Shown in pieces: positions 23,278 through 34,585 of a DNA stretch of 64,000 nt. A program made the position numbers and the translations under genes. Each line of letters opens with the position of its first letter. Position 1 is the first letter of the stretch. The notes below the pieces were generated by a model, which saw only the letters and a list, made by a program, of their open reading frames with translations, was not told the origin of the DNA and made no database searches. Source of the DNA: Cololabis saira (taxonomy: Eukaryota; Chordata; Actinopteri; Beloniformes; Belonidae); assembly GCF_033807715.1 (NCBI RefSeq), contig NC_084607.1, positions 15,300,941-15,364,940 on the forward strand, given 5' to 3'.

Positions 23278-23333
23278 CTCTGTCCGTGACCGTCTTAGAG
23301 TGAATCCTGAATCCTGTGCATCCTCCTCTTTAA
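23278..23333 (-). other. gig2: gig2-1 non-coding exon 1
   Basis: On the minus strand a TATA-like box at 23359-23364 is followed about 30 bp later by a leader ending in GACAGAG|GTACGTCAGC. That is a near-consensus donor with its GT at 23277-23276. Joined to the acceptor at 22057, it removes an intron of about 1.2 kb. U2 conserves both donor and acceptor. The start site is inferred from the TATA spacing. Confidence 0.6.
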
Positions 23334-23358
23334 ACCTGCAGGCTTCAGGAGGAAACGC

Positions 23359-23391
23359 CATATATGGATCTCCTCAGTTCACTTTCGTTTC
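23359..23391 (-). promoter_or_regulatory. gig2: gig2-1 ISRE and TATA-like box
   Basis: On the minus strand GAAACGAAAGTGAA (23391-23378) matches an interferon-stimulated response element with three GAA half-sites. A TATATG box lies 13 bp downstream (23364-23359). The same pair with the same spacing occurs in U2 and U3. It fits induction through ISGF3/IRF factors, known for gig2 genes. Confidence 0.75.
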
Positions 23392-24869
23392 AGGTACCGG
23401 TAGTTCACATTTGGGGTTCCTTTGTAGTCAACCAGGAAACTACTCGCTGGGTGTGGATTACAGACCTGTAAACCAGCTCTACACTGGCGTTAATTTCATA
23501 GACAAAATTAGTTTCATTGGTTTCTTTTCTTTCTCCCTTTTGCATATAACCAAGTTCCAGTATCTCTGGCAAGCTCATGGGCAGCAGCAGAAAAAGTTAC
23601 AGTTTCTTTTTGATGCAAACGTCTTCTCAGCAGCTTTACTGTGACGGTACACAAGTCAATGTCATAAACCTTAAATCCGTGTAGTTGCATCTATATCATG
23701 CTAATTTGGACAGTTTTTTTTAAAAGAACCAAAACAAAAAAGCAGACTGAGGGAACTCCCCAGTGCATTGTGGGAAGTCCGGTAGCAGTGTAGGTCTATG
23801 GCAGCAGAAATAAAGGGAGGGTGTCCGCCTTCTGAACAAACGGGTTACATTTTCATTTCAAGGTTTTCCTTGAAATATTTTCAGGAACACTGACCTTGAA
23901 GATGCCATCAGGGCTTTCTTGTTTGTTGTAACCTCGCGTCCAGATGTACGTGTTGGCAGCATCATGTTGTAGTCCACTGATTTTAAATGAGGTGATGTAA
24001 ACGTAGCCGAACTGAATTATGACAGTGATGACTGCCCAGGGTTGGGGGTAACAGTTCAGAGACCGGGAGAGTTTAAAGTTCAGTTAGTGGGAGGCAGAAG
24101 ACAAATCCAAGAACAGCAGGATAAGGTTCAGAACCGAAGACGGGCAGATGAACCCAGGCCCAGGTACCGATCAGCATGAGACGAATAATAAATAAACAAA
24201 CAAGCTCAGCAATTATTTGATGAGTTCTGGGCAGACGTACTAATGAGGGGAAGACAGAAGACAGAGATCCAGGAGGAGAGAAGGCAGATGAGCTCAGGCA
24301 GAGCTACCAACCAGGGCCGGGCAGAAAACAGAGGTCCATGAAGAAGGTTGGACTTCACGGTCTGTCACAGGTAGGAAAACACCGCTCTGTACTAAAAATA
24401 TTGAATAGGATTGTAGTTTGGAATGTAATGAGCACTCCACCAGAAAGGACTGACCACTCTTACAGTAGGATCACCTGAGTATCTCTCAGGAAGACAAACC
24501 TGTGGCTCATCATGGAAATAGAGCTGGGCATCATACATTGTGCTCCAGCTCTCTCTTGATAATGACTGTCTGCTTCTAGATGACCCACATTTAGTAATTC
24601 AATGAATACAAGAGGAGTAAATTATGAAAACCTCATAAAAATCCAGATAAAAAACTAAAACTGTAGATAATATCTAGTCAGTTAAATGTGGCTTTCTTAA
24701 TATCAGATGAGGAGTATCATGTTAGCGTCAATAAATTAACTCCCTCTAAATATTTAAATGATCACATATTCGTTGTACGACAGTTTGAGGAGCGGAGACC
24801 TGGGATCATCTTTAGCTCTGTTCAATCCTTGTCTCCTAGTCTGTCTCATCCAAAGTAGAAATCTCAAGA

Positions 24870-25260
24870 AGCATTTTTGTTAGTGGCTGTGTATCGTCCA
24901 CCTGGCCATTATTCTGACTTATTCTTTCTCAGCACTAACTGAGATAAAAAAAAAAAGTCTGAGTACAGATAAGGTTGTTGTAGTGGGGGTTTTAACATTC
25001 ATATATGGTGATAATGACAGTTTACTGCCTTTCATACCTTATTAGATTCACTTGGCTTCTCTCAGAATATATGCAGACCTACTCACTCTCACAATCACAT
25101 CCTTGATTTACTGCTGATTTATGGCCTGATTATACAGAAACTGAGTAGAAATGTATTTATAGTAGGTGGAAAAAAGTATGTAATATCTCTGCATAAACCC
25201 AATTTAACCACTAGGGGAATGGAATATGTGAGTAAGACCGAAATATTATAAAAACACTCT
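24870..25260 (+). pseudogene. LINE endonuclease relic, U1
   Basis: Broken plus-strand frames give LLVAVYRPP, then a VVVVG-TFI block and HSHNH-like and YGLIIQKLS stretches, in the order of an L2-type AP-endonuclease domain. Stops and frameshifts are numerous. U3 carries the same relic at 58985-59330, so it predates the duplication. Confidence 0.6.
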
Positions 25261-25574
25261 AAAATAAATACTTGGCAAAAGGGCTACACTTGGTCAATTA
25301 TTTAATTTTCTTTGAAATGCAAAAGGGTCAAAACCTACATCTTAAGTTTCAATGCAGAGTGTTTGTACAGCAGTTTTACAGAACAGAGTTCGGTGTTTTT
25401 TTGACAAAATAACCTTCAGTTCTCAAAACTTTGCAGCTGTGTCAGACAACTAAACCAAAACTGCACAGACACAATACCGGTCTGACCTGAGTGGCTTATA
25501 ATATCCTCACAGAGTGACTGAAACATTTCCATTGGAATTCTTCACTGTGGTTTGTCCTGCATGAAGCACCAACT

Positions 25575-25656
25575 GACATATACAGATGAACATCTGACAT
25601 CTAAAACATACAGGACAGTGTGTCCTGAGGACCAGGGTTGGGAAACACTGGTCAAA
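25575..25656. mobile_element. hAT MITE end relic
   Basis: ACATCTAAAACATACAGGAC, then CCTGAGGACCAGGGTTGGGA and AACACTG: the right end of the hAT MITE family found complete at 54863-55086. Confidence 0.65.
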
Positions 25657-25969
25657 CGACTTAATTTTCTTTTCCTCTTTCTGCATAAGATACAATGATT
25701 GGTTCCAAAAGATGGGGCGTGGCCGTGGGTTAAACGTGCTTCTCCAGGGGCCCTGGATAGCTAATGCATGAGTAATCTGTGTGCGTGTGTGTGTGCGCAT
25801 GTGTGTTTGCCCAAAATTGGGGACATTTTTCAAAATACACACTAGTAAATTGGGGACTAAATTTACCATCCCCATTTGGTTTTCATTATAATTGTATTGT
25901 ACAAGCTCCAACATGCATTTGTGTCTGAAAATGGCCGCTGTCCTCTTTTTGTGCCTTTTTTCAGAATGG

Positions 25970-26087
<118 letters not shown>

Positions 26088-26560
26088 GAAGACCGGAGGT
26101 TCCAGCAAGACTGGCAAAACAAGACAAACTGAGCTGGAATACCGTACTAACAAAGAGAAACACTTACAGAACACCAGGGATGAGGAATGATGGAAGGCAA
26201 CCGGTTATAACATCAGAACAGGCAAGAACAAGATTTGACAAGAAAGGGACAAAAATCCAGGACCTAAAGACAAACTGAACCAATAAACATATCTCCTGAG
26301 TATAGGAAGTCATGTTTAAAGAACATCAATATAATGTATAAAGAAATGGCTAATAGATTCATTCAACTATCCTCTGCAAAAAAATGACACCCACACATTG
26401 CTTAATTTGTAAATCATAAGATGGTGGAACGTAAAGTAAATATGAAAGCTCAGGGATGATGAGACGGGCACATGCAAATGCCCACTTGCCACTCTGTGGG
26501 ACTTACAAGCCTCAATTTCAAATAATATCCATGGTATAAATGTTATGACGATAATTTACT
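26088..26560. other. Spacer with no recognised feature
   Basis: Unique-looking sequence between the (GT)n tract and the GTCTTG repeat; nothing could be supported. Confidence 0.5.
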
Positions 26561-26584
26561 ATTATTTTAGGCTATACTAGACTT

Positions 26585-26715
26585 GTAGTTCTCAAGACCG
26601 GTCTCGAGACCACTTTTTTGTGGTCTTGGTCTTGTCACGGCCTCGACAGTCTTTAGTCTTGGTCTTGTCTCGGTCTCGGGTCTCTCGGTCTCGCCATGTC
26701 TCGGACTCGTATAAT
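26585..26715. repeat. Degenerate GTCTTG/GTCTCG minisatellite
   Basis: Tandem 6-bp-based units (GGTCTTG, GGTCTCG). A shorter relative at 46940-47010 lies at the matching position before spacer B. Confidence 0.75.
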
Positions 26716-26787
26716 TGAGATGCCACTGCACACACTAAGGTGACAGAGTCTTGTGATCACCAGTTATTCCTCCTTCCTACATCCTAT

Positions 26788-26935
26788 TATTATTATTGCC
26801 TTTAGTTAACCAGGTCAGTCCCGTTGAGAGACGATGAACTCTTTTTGAAGGGAAGCCTGGCCAAGACAGCAACAATTACAAGACACACAGGAATCATACA
26901 GCAACACAGATGAAATACATTACAAAATAAAAGCA
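26788..26935 (-). mobile_element. Teleost interspersed repeat with (ATT)n end
   Basis: (TTA)n followed by TTTAGTTAACCAGGTCAGTC, AGGGAAGCCTGGCCAAGACA and AACAATTACA: a common teleost dispersed repeat, probably a LINE 3' end in antisense orientation. Family not assigned. Confidence 0.5.
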
Positions 26936-27022
26936 CTAGGACTCAAGTTTCGAATTGACATCAAAACAAGAACAGGTGCACCGTACTTATTGTTCATATT
27001 CATGAGAAATCCCAATTCTAAC

Positions 27023-27169
27023 CTTAGCCTTGGCAACTGCCTCCATGTTGCTGGAGAGGCCATCAATCTCCATCTTGTACTCGCTCTTCTCCTTCTCCAG
27101 CTTCTGCTTGACACGTTGGAGGTTGTGGATCTGCTCTCCCAGCTCTGCAACAGTGTCTGCCTGCTTTTT
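27023..27169 (-). pseudogene. Captured sarcomeric myosin heavy chain rod exon
   Basis: The minus strand encodes [14 protein letters not shown], then [16 protein letters not shown] and [11 protein letters not shown], a heptad-repeat coiled coil with unmistakable similarity to the rod of fast skeletal myosin heavy chain. The similarity ends exactly at AAG|GTTAGA, a donor-like site at the place where family members have an exon boundary after KAK. Upstream of KKQAD the frame departs from the family. No neighbouring myosin exons are visible, so this is an isolated genomic fragment, not a retrocopy of a whole message. It is absent from spacer B. Confidence 0.85.
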
Positions 27170-27518
27170 GTAGAGGAGCTGATTTCGAAGTCCTTCAAAA
27201 GTGCATACACGGTGTAATTTGGATACTATAATGGTAAATAATGTAACAAGTTTAGGAAGAGTAAAGATGATATATGATGTGAGCAAAGAGGCACGATTAG
27301 GAGTGCAAATTAAGTTCATCTGAGAAAATCCACGTTCAGCACTTGCAATGGGAATGCTGTTGACAGTGTTAGGATTTTATGAAATTGTTAAAAGTATGAG
27401 GGTTTTTTTCTATAAGATTGTACACTGATGGTTGCTCCCAGTGCAGAACCACCTCCTGTTTTTATGACCAGACTGATTAGCTGAGTTGTTCTTTAGGTGA
27501 GGACGGTGAAGAGGAACG

Positions 27519-27951
27519 TGTCATGTCCAAGAAACATTAAGTTGTGTTTAGTTTTGTCTTGTGTTTATGTTGTCTCGTGGCTTCCTGTTTTATTTTGATA
27601 CTCACCCTCTTCCTCTCGTTTCAGATCCTGACTTCCCCCCTTTGTGTGATTTTCCCTCCACTGTGATTGTCAACCCCGCCCCTGATTGACTCCACCTGTG
27701 TTCCCCTACCTCATGTATAAATAGTCTGTCTCCCCTTGTCTTGTTGCCAGTTCGTCTTGTCTGCTATGTCAAGTGTTCTAGGTTCCATGTCAGGCAATTT
27801 GTTAAAGCCTGGTCTTGCATTTCCTTGTGTTTTTTGCAGTTTGAGAATTTTCCTCTGTGTGGAGTGATTTTTGTTGATACTTTGCATTAAAAATATTTTG
27901 AACTGGTCTCCGGTCGTGCATTTGGGTCCAGATCTTAGTTCTGCCGTGACA
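27519..27951 (+). mobile_element. Solo LTR (Ty3/gypsy-like), spacer A
   Basis: Starts TGTCATGTCC, ends GCCGTGACA, flanked by a 5-bp duplication GAACG (27514-27518, 27952-27956). It has a TATAAATA box near 27716. Spacer B keeps the empty site (GAGGAACG followed by ATGTTTAAG, near 47330). No internal domain remains. Confidence 0.88.
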
Positions 27952-28380
27952 GAACGCATGTTTAAGATTGATGGGTCCCATCCTGTTTTTCTCTGGGTTT
28001 TGGTTGTCGTAGATCTTTGCTGGGTTGGCATGTCGGATTAGAGATAGACAACAGAAAATATATGGCTGAAAGTGTGACATGTTTAAGTTTCTTTCCCTGC
28101 AGTTGGCCTCCCAGATAAGGTTCAACAGATAAGGTTCAACATCGGCTCCTATAACGTACAAAACACCTCCCTTTTTCAGTATAAATATGACTGGATTGAT
28201 GACCACAGTGTGCATTTTCTCGACTACCTTTGTGGTTTGAGAAAAGTGTACCTCTGGCTGGAAAACATTGTGCATGATATAATAAAAGCTTGTATTAACA
28301 TTTGATTCTGTTCACTGGTTTTCTTAGGGTACACGAGACAAACGAACACAAGGATCTTTCAACAGCAACAAGTAACTCCA

Positions 28381-29060
28381 TCAACTCATCGCAGGGGTCT
28401 TTTCCATCTGAATCTCTCTATTTTCTGTAGGCCCGTATGACTGTGCAATGTTAAAGCGCTGGCACAGCGAATCAACCTCAGTCTGTCCATACAGCGCACC
28501 TGCGTCCTTGGGCCAGTACTGTGTGTAAAGCACCTTCAAATTCTCAATAAACTTGTTCAATCCAGTTTTATCTGACATCCGGCCTCCTTGAGATAACGTA
28601 CGGTCCTCCAAGTTCTTGGCCAGTTAGGAAAAACTGCTTGGGGTCGAGTTTTTTGTCGCTTGATTTTCCTCCATTGAGTGTGATTCCATGGAAAGAGTTT
28701 TCCTCAATCTCCCTTTGGCTCAGTTCAGTGTAGCTCCCTGGTCGATCCGACATGGCCTCAAGTACCCTGATTTCCCAACAAATTGTCTTTTGTGCTGAAA
28801 TGATGGTAATGTCTCGTTTTTGAAGCTCGACTGAGAGCTCAGATAATTCTTGCAATACGTCGCACTTTATGCCTAAGTTGTTCACAAACGAATGTGAAGA
28901 TGCGCATAGCAAGCCCACTGTATGTTTGCTTTGTGACACTGTCACGGGAGGGATTTTCTGATGCAGTTTTGAAATGCTTGTAAAGTTCTGGATAGTTCTT
29001 CCACACTGCCTCAATGGTTCTAAAACTTGATGCCACCCATCTAGTGTCTAAACTACAATC
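28381..29060 (-). pseudogene. hAT transposase relic (ZBED/KIAA1586-like), copy A
   Basis: Overlapping minus-strand frames give VASSFRTIEAVWKNYPELYK, RDSVTKQTYSGLA, then DVLQELSELSVELQKRDITI and SAQKT, and further on SELSQREIEENSF-like and a C-part with LYTQYWPKD. The order resembles the middle of hAT transposases related to KIAA1586/ZBED proteins. A frameshift near 28870 and missing ends make it inactive. Copy B at 48103-48780 shares the breaks. Confidence 0.6.
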
Positions 29061-30169
29061 TATTTTGCATAACTGGACCAGGCTCTCAGCAGACTCTCAG
29101 CTTCATTCGGTTTTTGTTAGATGTGCTATACAGTTCATATAACTTGTTCATCAATATCTTAAAGTGATTTATAATGCACATCTCTACTAGCTCAAGTCTG
29201 GGCTGAGCAGTACCACACAGTAATGTTGGGTTAAAATGACCTGAAGCCGACTCGCCACTCCGTTAACAGAAGCACATAAGAACATAAGAACATAACAGAA
29301 GCACCATCACAAGTTACTCCAATGAGGTTTTAGAGAGAACATCCTGTGTCAAATGCAGGCGCTCCAGTTACAGTACATCATCTATTTCCAAACGTTCAGT
29401 AAAAATGTAGGTTTGTCCATATCAGGCAACTGAGCCCTAATGTATATTATGTCATGGTTTGATACTTCCTTTTTTATTTTGAAGCCTGTGGCCGTTTCCG
29501 AAATTGCATACTGTACTACTAGTACGTACTGATTTTGCCAAAATGTAGTAAGTAGTATGCTGTATGTGAACAGAAGCAAAATCTGCAGTATGCGAAAAAT
29601 ACCCGGATGTCTTACTGATTTGGAAAAAATCCACAGCATGCATCAGACCAGTCTACCTCGCCTACTATATCCCAGAATGCAATGCGCCCTTGACCGGCAC
29701 AATTATTGTTTTTTACAAGCTTTATTGAGAAAACACTCATACAATACAAAACAGCGTTACAAATACAAAAACATTATTTTTATTATGTTTTATACCAAGT
29801 ACGTAGAGGTGCACTAAATAAAAACCCAAACATATGTAGCTTAATAAAATAAAATGAAATTCAATAGACTGATATGTTCATTTTAATACATTTATTAAAA
29901 TTAGGGTTACCACCTTTAAGAAATAGGAATAAGGGACGCCCTATTTCAGCAGCACAGGTACCAAAAAAAGGGACATCCCCAAAACTTCTAAAATACATAG
30001 AAATGTATTTATTTTATATCAAAAAACAAAATGCTTTGATTTAAAGTTTAAAGTGCTTTAATAGCATTGAACTTGCATGACTGTACAGACAGCCAACCAT
30101 ACTAGCAACTGAAATAGCCTCTGCTCCTTTGCTATGTATGTCCACATCAGCCAAGATGTATAATATACA

Positions 30170-30521
30170 TACAAGTGAAGGACGGAAAATTAGAATATGG
30201 TGTAAAAGTTAATTTATATTCAACTTAAAAGGTGAATCTCATATATTACCTTGTCTCATTACATGCAATGATATTTTAAGCCTTTATTTGTTATAATTTT
30301 GATGATTGTTTATTGATTTCATAATATATTCTAATTTTTTTAGATTTTTTATTTGGGGTTTTCATAAACTGTGAGCCATAATCACCAAAATTATAACAAA
30401 TAAATGCTTGAAATATCTCACTTTGTATGTAGTGGGAAATAATATATTTGTTTCACCTTTATTTGAATTTACAACGAATGAAGTTTTGCAATATATTAAA
30501 ATTTTCCGACCTTCACCTGTA
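30170..30521. mobile_element. Mariner/Tc1-type MITE nested in the transposon, copy A
   Basis: Inverted ends TACAAGTGAAGGACGGAAAA and, inverted, TACAGGTGAAGGTCGGAAAA are bounded by TA dinucleotides. The interior is AT-rich with a further inverted pair (TATTTGTTATAATTTTGATG). Copy B: 49859-50216. Confidence 0.75.
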
Positions 30522-30631
30522 TATTATGACATAAATAAGAGCATAATATGGGTCTGTATTGGTTCAGTACAGAACGCAACTTTTAATTCCCAATTACAGA
30601 ACAATTCCGTATTTCAAGGGGTGGCAAGGTG

Positions 30632-30706
30632 CTGCTGCTCTGTCTGTACATCAGAGCCATCACAATTCTAATTTAAAATTGCTCTGATGTACAGACAGAG
30701 CAGCAG
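30632..30706. repeat. Perfect 26-bp inverted repeat, 23-nt loop, copy A
   Basis: The arm at 30632-30657 (CTGCTGCTCTGTCTGTACAT plus CAGAGC) is exactly complementary to 30681-30706. Spacer B keeps the hairpin unchanged at 50327-50401. It lies inside the long-TIR transposon and has no internal mismatches, unlike a typical conserved microRNA precursor. Confidence 0.9.
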
Positions 30707-31318
30707 TGCTGCTTCTGGGGATCCAGTAAAAACACGAAGCTTCACTTTATATTCAGACAAACTAATATTGCAGCTACAACTGTTAGATGTCATCTATTAA
30801 ACCAACATTTATCTTCCTAAATGATTTATTTCAGCCAGTGGTAATTTTCCACAGAGCTGCAGGTCAGTTCATTGGATCACTTTTCCCCGGGACGACGGCG
30901 CAGGTTGACCCGGCGATCACGTCTGTACTCCGGCCGTGAGCTGCTGCTGCCGAGCCGGCGGCTCTTCTCATCCCCGAAAACATTGGAGCAAATTTCTTAA
31001 CAGGCGTTATTTGGATAAACTGAGCCCAGGTTGGGGATCTTAACGGTTACTTTTACGCCTGAAAAAATATTAAAACGTAATAAAGTGCCATATTAACAGC
31101 GCTACAGCGGAAATTAAAACAGCTTTTAGCTTACTTTTAGCTCTCGGCTTCCGCTGTCGTTTTGGTGCGAAATGCATTCTGGGATACTTGGCTGCATACT
31201 GCTGTGTGAACGGTCTGCTGGAGCGGCGTAGTGAATCGTTCATTTAGTAGGCAATATACAGTACATACTGATGCAGTATGTAGCATGTAGTACGTTAGTA
31301 TGCGATTTCGGATACAGC

Positions 31319-31608
31319 TGTCTTGAGTTCTTGTTTGACTTTCCTGCTTCCCATCGGCCCTGATCGCCTACACCTGTGTCTCGTTAACGCTTTTGTATAT
31401 CTGGTCTTGTCTTTCCCTTGCTCCCTGCTGGGCCATACGGTTTCCTCCGTGTTTTCCATGTCAGGTTTTGGTAGTTTATTTTGTCACGTTTATGTTCTGG
31501 TTTTTGTATCCTGCTTTGGTTTTGTTTTGGACAAATAAATCACTACTTTTTGGAACTCCTGCCTTCTGGTCTCCTGCATCTGGGTCCTACTCCAACCGCC
31601 CCCTGACA
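31319..31608 (+). mobile_element. LTR-like block, copy A
   Basis: Starts TGTCTTGAG and ends CCCCTGACA with an AATAAA near 31546, like the solo LTRs at 27519 and 47481. No flanking target duplication is visible, so one side was probably lost or recombined. Present in B at 51015-51304. Confidence 0.65.
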
Positions 31609-31780
31609 TATTATCAAGCAGCTCATTTTGCTTGAACTGGTTGACTCATTCAGCACTAAACTTTGGGAGTGTACTATTTTTTTCTTTTCACTTTAGAAAT
31701 GTTTCTGTATGTTTACACATGCTGCATTTGAATGTACAATCCTCCCCATATCGAGGCCATTTAATTAATCAATCTCTTAA

Positions 31781-32120
31781 AGGAGCTTGAGGCCGGATTG
31801 TGGCAAGATTTATGAAAAAAATCCGTATACATTTTAAGTTTTCTAGTAATAATGTCAGATGAAGCGTTCCAAACCCAAAAGAGTGAGCCCTCTAGTGAAT
31901 CTCTCCTTTGCCTTGAACAGGCTGTGTGCTGCAAAATGTGCTGCAATTCGGTCCCGAATTTCCCGCGCTGGCCTGCGGATGTGACGTCACATGACGCTAC
32001 ATGTGCGTTCTCCCCGTTCTCCCGTGCCGGCTTCACTGTTGGCTGCAGTACCCCCAATGGCCGTCGTGGTGAAGGGTGGCGCTATAGAGTCTCATTTCTT
32101 AAAAGGAGCCTCAAGCTCCT
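31781..32120. mobile_element. TTAA-flanked MITE carrying a CRE, copy 1
   Basis: 340 bp with 13-bp inverted ends AGGAGCTTGAGGC, flanked on both sides by TTAA, as in piggyBac-type insertion. The interior contains the palindrome GTGACGTCAC (31981-31990), a full CREB/ATF site. Other copies: 40343-40681 and 51477-51816. Confidence 0.88.
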
Positions 32121-32124
32121 TTAA

Positions 32125-32292
32125 ATGACGATAAATCTATTCCGTCCATTCATTCATTTTCCCACGCAACCCACACAAGCAGGAGGAGAACATGCAAACT
32201 CCACACAGAAAGTCCCCCCGCTAGGGAGTCGAACCGGGAACTTTCTCACTGTGAGGCAACAGTGCTAACCACTAAGCCACCGTGCTACCCGA
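32125..32292 (-). mobile_element. V-SINE-like repeat, antisense, copy A
   Basis: On the minus strand: TGGCTTAGTGGTTAGCAC, then GGTTCGACTCC (B-box-like), then GTGTGGAGTTTGCATGTTCT. The tRNA-like head and GAGTTTGCATGTTCTCC domain fit the V-SINE superfamily. Truncated at its 3' end. Copy B: 51821-51988. Confidence 0.6.
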
Positions 32293-32639
32293 TAAATTAA
32301 AATAGGCATATCACCATTTTATTTGAAACATTTTAAAAGTGTTTATATTAATTATTTTTTTAGTGAGAGGTTCCGGATATGCCCAAATAAGTACCGGCAC
32401 AGAAGGAGGCCAAAATTTGGAGGTGCCAGATCTCGTTCAGGCAGGATCCGGCTCAGTGTTGTTCAGAATGACAACTGTATCCTTCAGCAGAGACGATATA
32501 TGTTCAATAAACTGAAAAGTAAAAGGAAACAGTGATGACTACATAAGGCAGAAGATGAGATGTTAGAAGAATGGTCCTAGTAGCTCAGAATATTACACTA
32601 CTGAAGAGTTCTTCATTCTTAAAAACTTCTCACATGTTG

Positions 32640-33555
32640 TATCAGCAGTGAAGAAGGCAACAGGGTCTTTAGCCCTCAAGCTTGGCCACAGTCAGTATTG
32701 TTGAGAGCAATGCTAGGATGTTTGCTGATGATATCACAGCAGAGTATGCCAAAAGGTACAGAGCTATACATGCCAAGCTATACCAAGAAGAATATGACAC
32801 AGGTGTTAATCCAAGTTGTGAAGCTCTTGAGATCTTACATGGAAAACCAGCAACATACTGTATTTCAAAGAGAATGCTAAGAATCTCCCCACTCAAGAGA
32901 ACTATGCTGCCCTGGCTAAGGTAACACTTGCTTTATCCATTTAATTCAACAGGAGAAGAGAAGGAGATGTGTCACGGATGTTACTGTCTGCCTTCAGGTC
33001 CAGGAACAAGTCGGTGTTGCATGATGACGTGGCCTGGTTTGCTTGACTCCATTCAAGAGGAAGATGTACGAGTACTTTGAAAGAGTGGAGATCCGCGGGA
33101 AAAGGTCGAAGATGGTCCCTGTCTTGTTAAAACCATCAATGGTGAATGCTATGGCGCGTCTAGCTGAGATACGTGAAAGCTGTAATGTATCAAATGATAA
33201 TGTATTCATGTTTGGAAGACCAGAAGCCATGTTGGCCTACAGAGGGGGGGGTTCTTTCATAAATACACCAAACTTTGTGGTGCCAAACACCCTAAGCACT
33301 GACTTCAGCAAAGCTTCGAAAACATATTGCAACAATGTCACAGGTCTGGAACCTTGAGGAAAATGACTCTGACCTACTCTGACCTACTTCAGCACTACCA
33401 TTATATTCGCATTCACAGACAACACTATCGCTTACCCCAAAGAACTTCTAGCAGCTTGGTAGAATGAGCAAAGTGCTTCTGGCTATGGAAAGAGGGACTG
33501 TGTCACAGTACAAAGGGATGACACTGGAGGACATCGAAATTGACCCTGAAGGTTT
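32640..33555 (+). pseudogene. Tyrosine-recombinase-like (Crypton-type) relic, copy A
   Basis: Plus-strand pieces in different frames give SIVESNARMFADD, AEYAKRYRAIHAKLYQEE, FNRRREGDVSRMLLSAFRSR, FERVEIRGKRSKMVPVL, DNVFMFGRPEAMLAYRGG and, near 33480-33550, SKVLLAMERGTVSQYKG. This order matches a dispersed teleost protein family whose C-part looks like a tyrosine recombinase; assignment to Crypton is from memory and tentative. Stops and shifts (for example after VAWFA near 33044) disable it. Copy B: 52336-53250. Confidence 0.5.
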
Positions 33556-33989
33556 GGGCATGTTCTTAATTTTTGATGTATTTGCAGTAAAAGGTTGTCA
33601 AAGGAAACCTAGTGAATGGTTGTAATTAGGGGTGGTAATTGATCATTAAGAAAGTGGGGTCCTGGGGGGTAGGGTATTGATACATTAATAAATGTGTCAA
33701 CACTTCAAATGTCCTAAAACAATTCCTCTATTTTTTTTATTTTAGTAACTTCTTTTTATTTGTCATCTCCAAATGAATCTTGATAAACTTCAGATAAAGA
33801 AATATGCAATGCAATACAATCCAAATAGAAAACAGATGTACTACAAATACATGAACAAATTAATAATCCCCAAGAAAAGGTGTTTTAAGACATCACAAAT
33901 GAATAAATATTCTGCCACTGGGGGGTATTTTCCTTTGTTCTTATCTCATCTTTACTTCCTTCGTAATGAAGCAACATACAAACATTACT

Positions 33990-34004
33990 CCAGCAGGGGG
34001 CAGC
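33990..34004 (+). promoter_or_regulatory. CTCF-like motif, spacer A
   Basis: CCAGCAGGGGGCAGC closely fits the CTCF core CCASNAGGGGGCGC. It recurs at 53685-53699 and 63617-63631, so once per spacer. Occupancy is inference. Confidence 0.5.
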
Positions 34005-34328
34005 CTTCTCAAATAAAACCTGAAGTTCACTGAGGAGTTTACACACAAGTGTGTTTATGATCTAAAGTTTACAAAAAACACGGACAAGATGACTCCAACA
34101 TTCATTCATTTTATTGTGAAAAATATCTCTTCATACGCATTGCCTTGGACAGATGTGAACCGTGTTTGAGCCAAACGTTATCTGGGAGGGGACGTGAATA
34201 TTAGGGTGGAAAATGAGTGACCAAATGAGTTAGACTGGTTCATGGATCATTGAAGCTTATGAATATTGGACGTATTTAAATGACTTGCTTTCTCTTTTCT
34301 TTGCAAAAAAGCTTAAAACAGAAGCAAA

Positions 34329-34585
34329 ATGACACTCAGTGCAGTTTTTGTTTTTTCTTTCATGCTCATGCGAGCAGGATGGTGAGTCACAGCTCATAAA
34401 CTGAGATGGCCTGTTTTACATCCGGAGTTTCTTACACTGGATGGCTGGTGATCTTCTGTCTCAGTATATCTTTGTTGTGATTAACCATATTTTATCACCA
34501 TTGTTTTTGTGCCGTCAGATTTACAGTTTTTTGGGGGGATTTTTTGCATCTTTGTGATCATTTTCTGTCTCTTCATGGTCACTCA
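34329..34585 (+). pseudogene. Receptor-like remnant in U2, split by an insertion
   Basis: A signal-peptide-like leader MTLSAVFVFSFMLMRAG (34329-34379) ends in a donor GGATG|GTGAGT. The transmembrane exon begins after the acceptor near 34518 and is cut at 34585 by the 1.85-kb insertion; the rest resumes at 36434-36560. The exon start carries the TTTTTTGGGGGG run that shifts the frame relative to U1. Confidence 0.4.

Larger units (their letters stand above)
29490..31318. mobile_element. DNA transposon with CCGAAATYGCATACT ends, copy A
   Basis: Left end GGCCGTTTCCGAAATTGCAT and right end (inverse) GCTGTATCCGAAATCGCATA are imperfect inverted repeats continuing into CTGTACTAC and GTACTAC-type palindromes. 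Both sides hold a CATTCTGGGATA / TATCCCAGAATG pair. The interior has no transposase; it contains a mariner-type MITE and a perfect 26-bp inverted repeat. The copy in B spans about 49208-51014. Confidence 0.7.
27225..34170. repeat. Spacer duplicon A
   Basis: Nearly collinear with spacer B (47060-54106). From about 29490 onward the two are almost identical, with only scattered substitutions and small indels. The contents in order are: a solo LTR (A only), a hAT transposase relic, a long-TIR transposon with a nested mariner-type MITE, an LTR-like block, a TTAA MITE, a V-SINE-like piece, and a tyrosine-recombinase pseudogene. The last part recurs as C at 63355. Confidence 0.9.

Noticed and set aside
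32125..32292. A tRNA gene on the minus strand (GGTTCGACTCC)
   Set aside because: Part of a V-SINE-like repeat present in both spacers.
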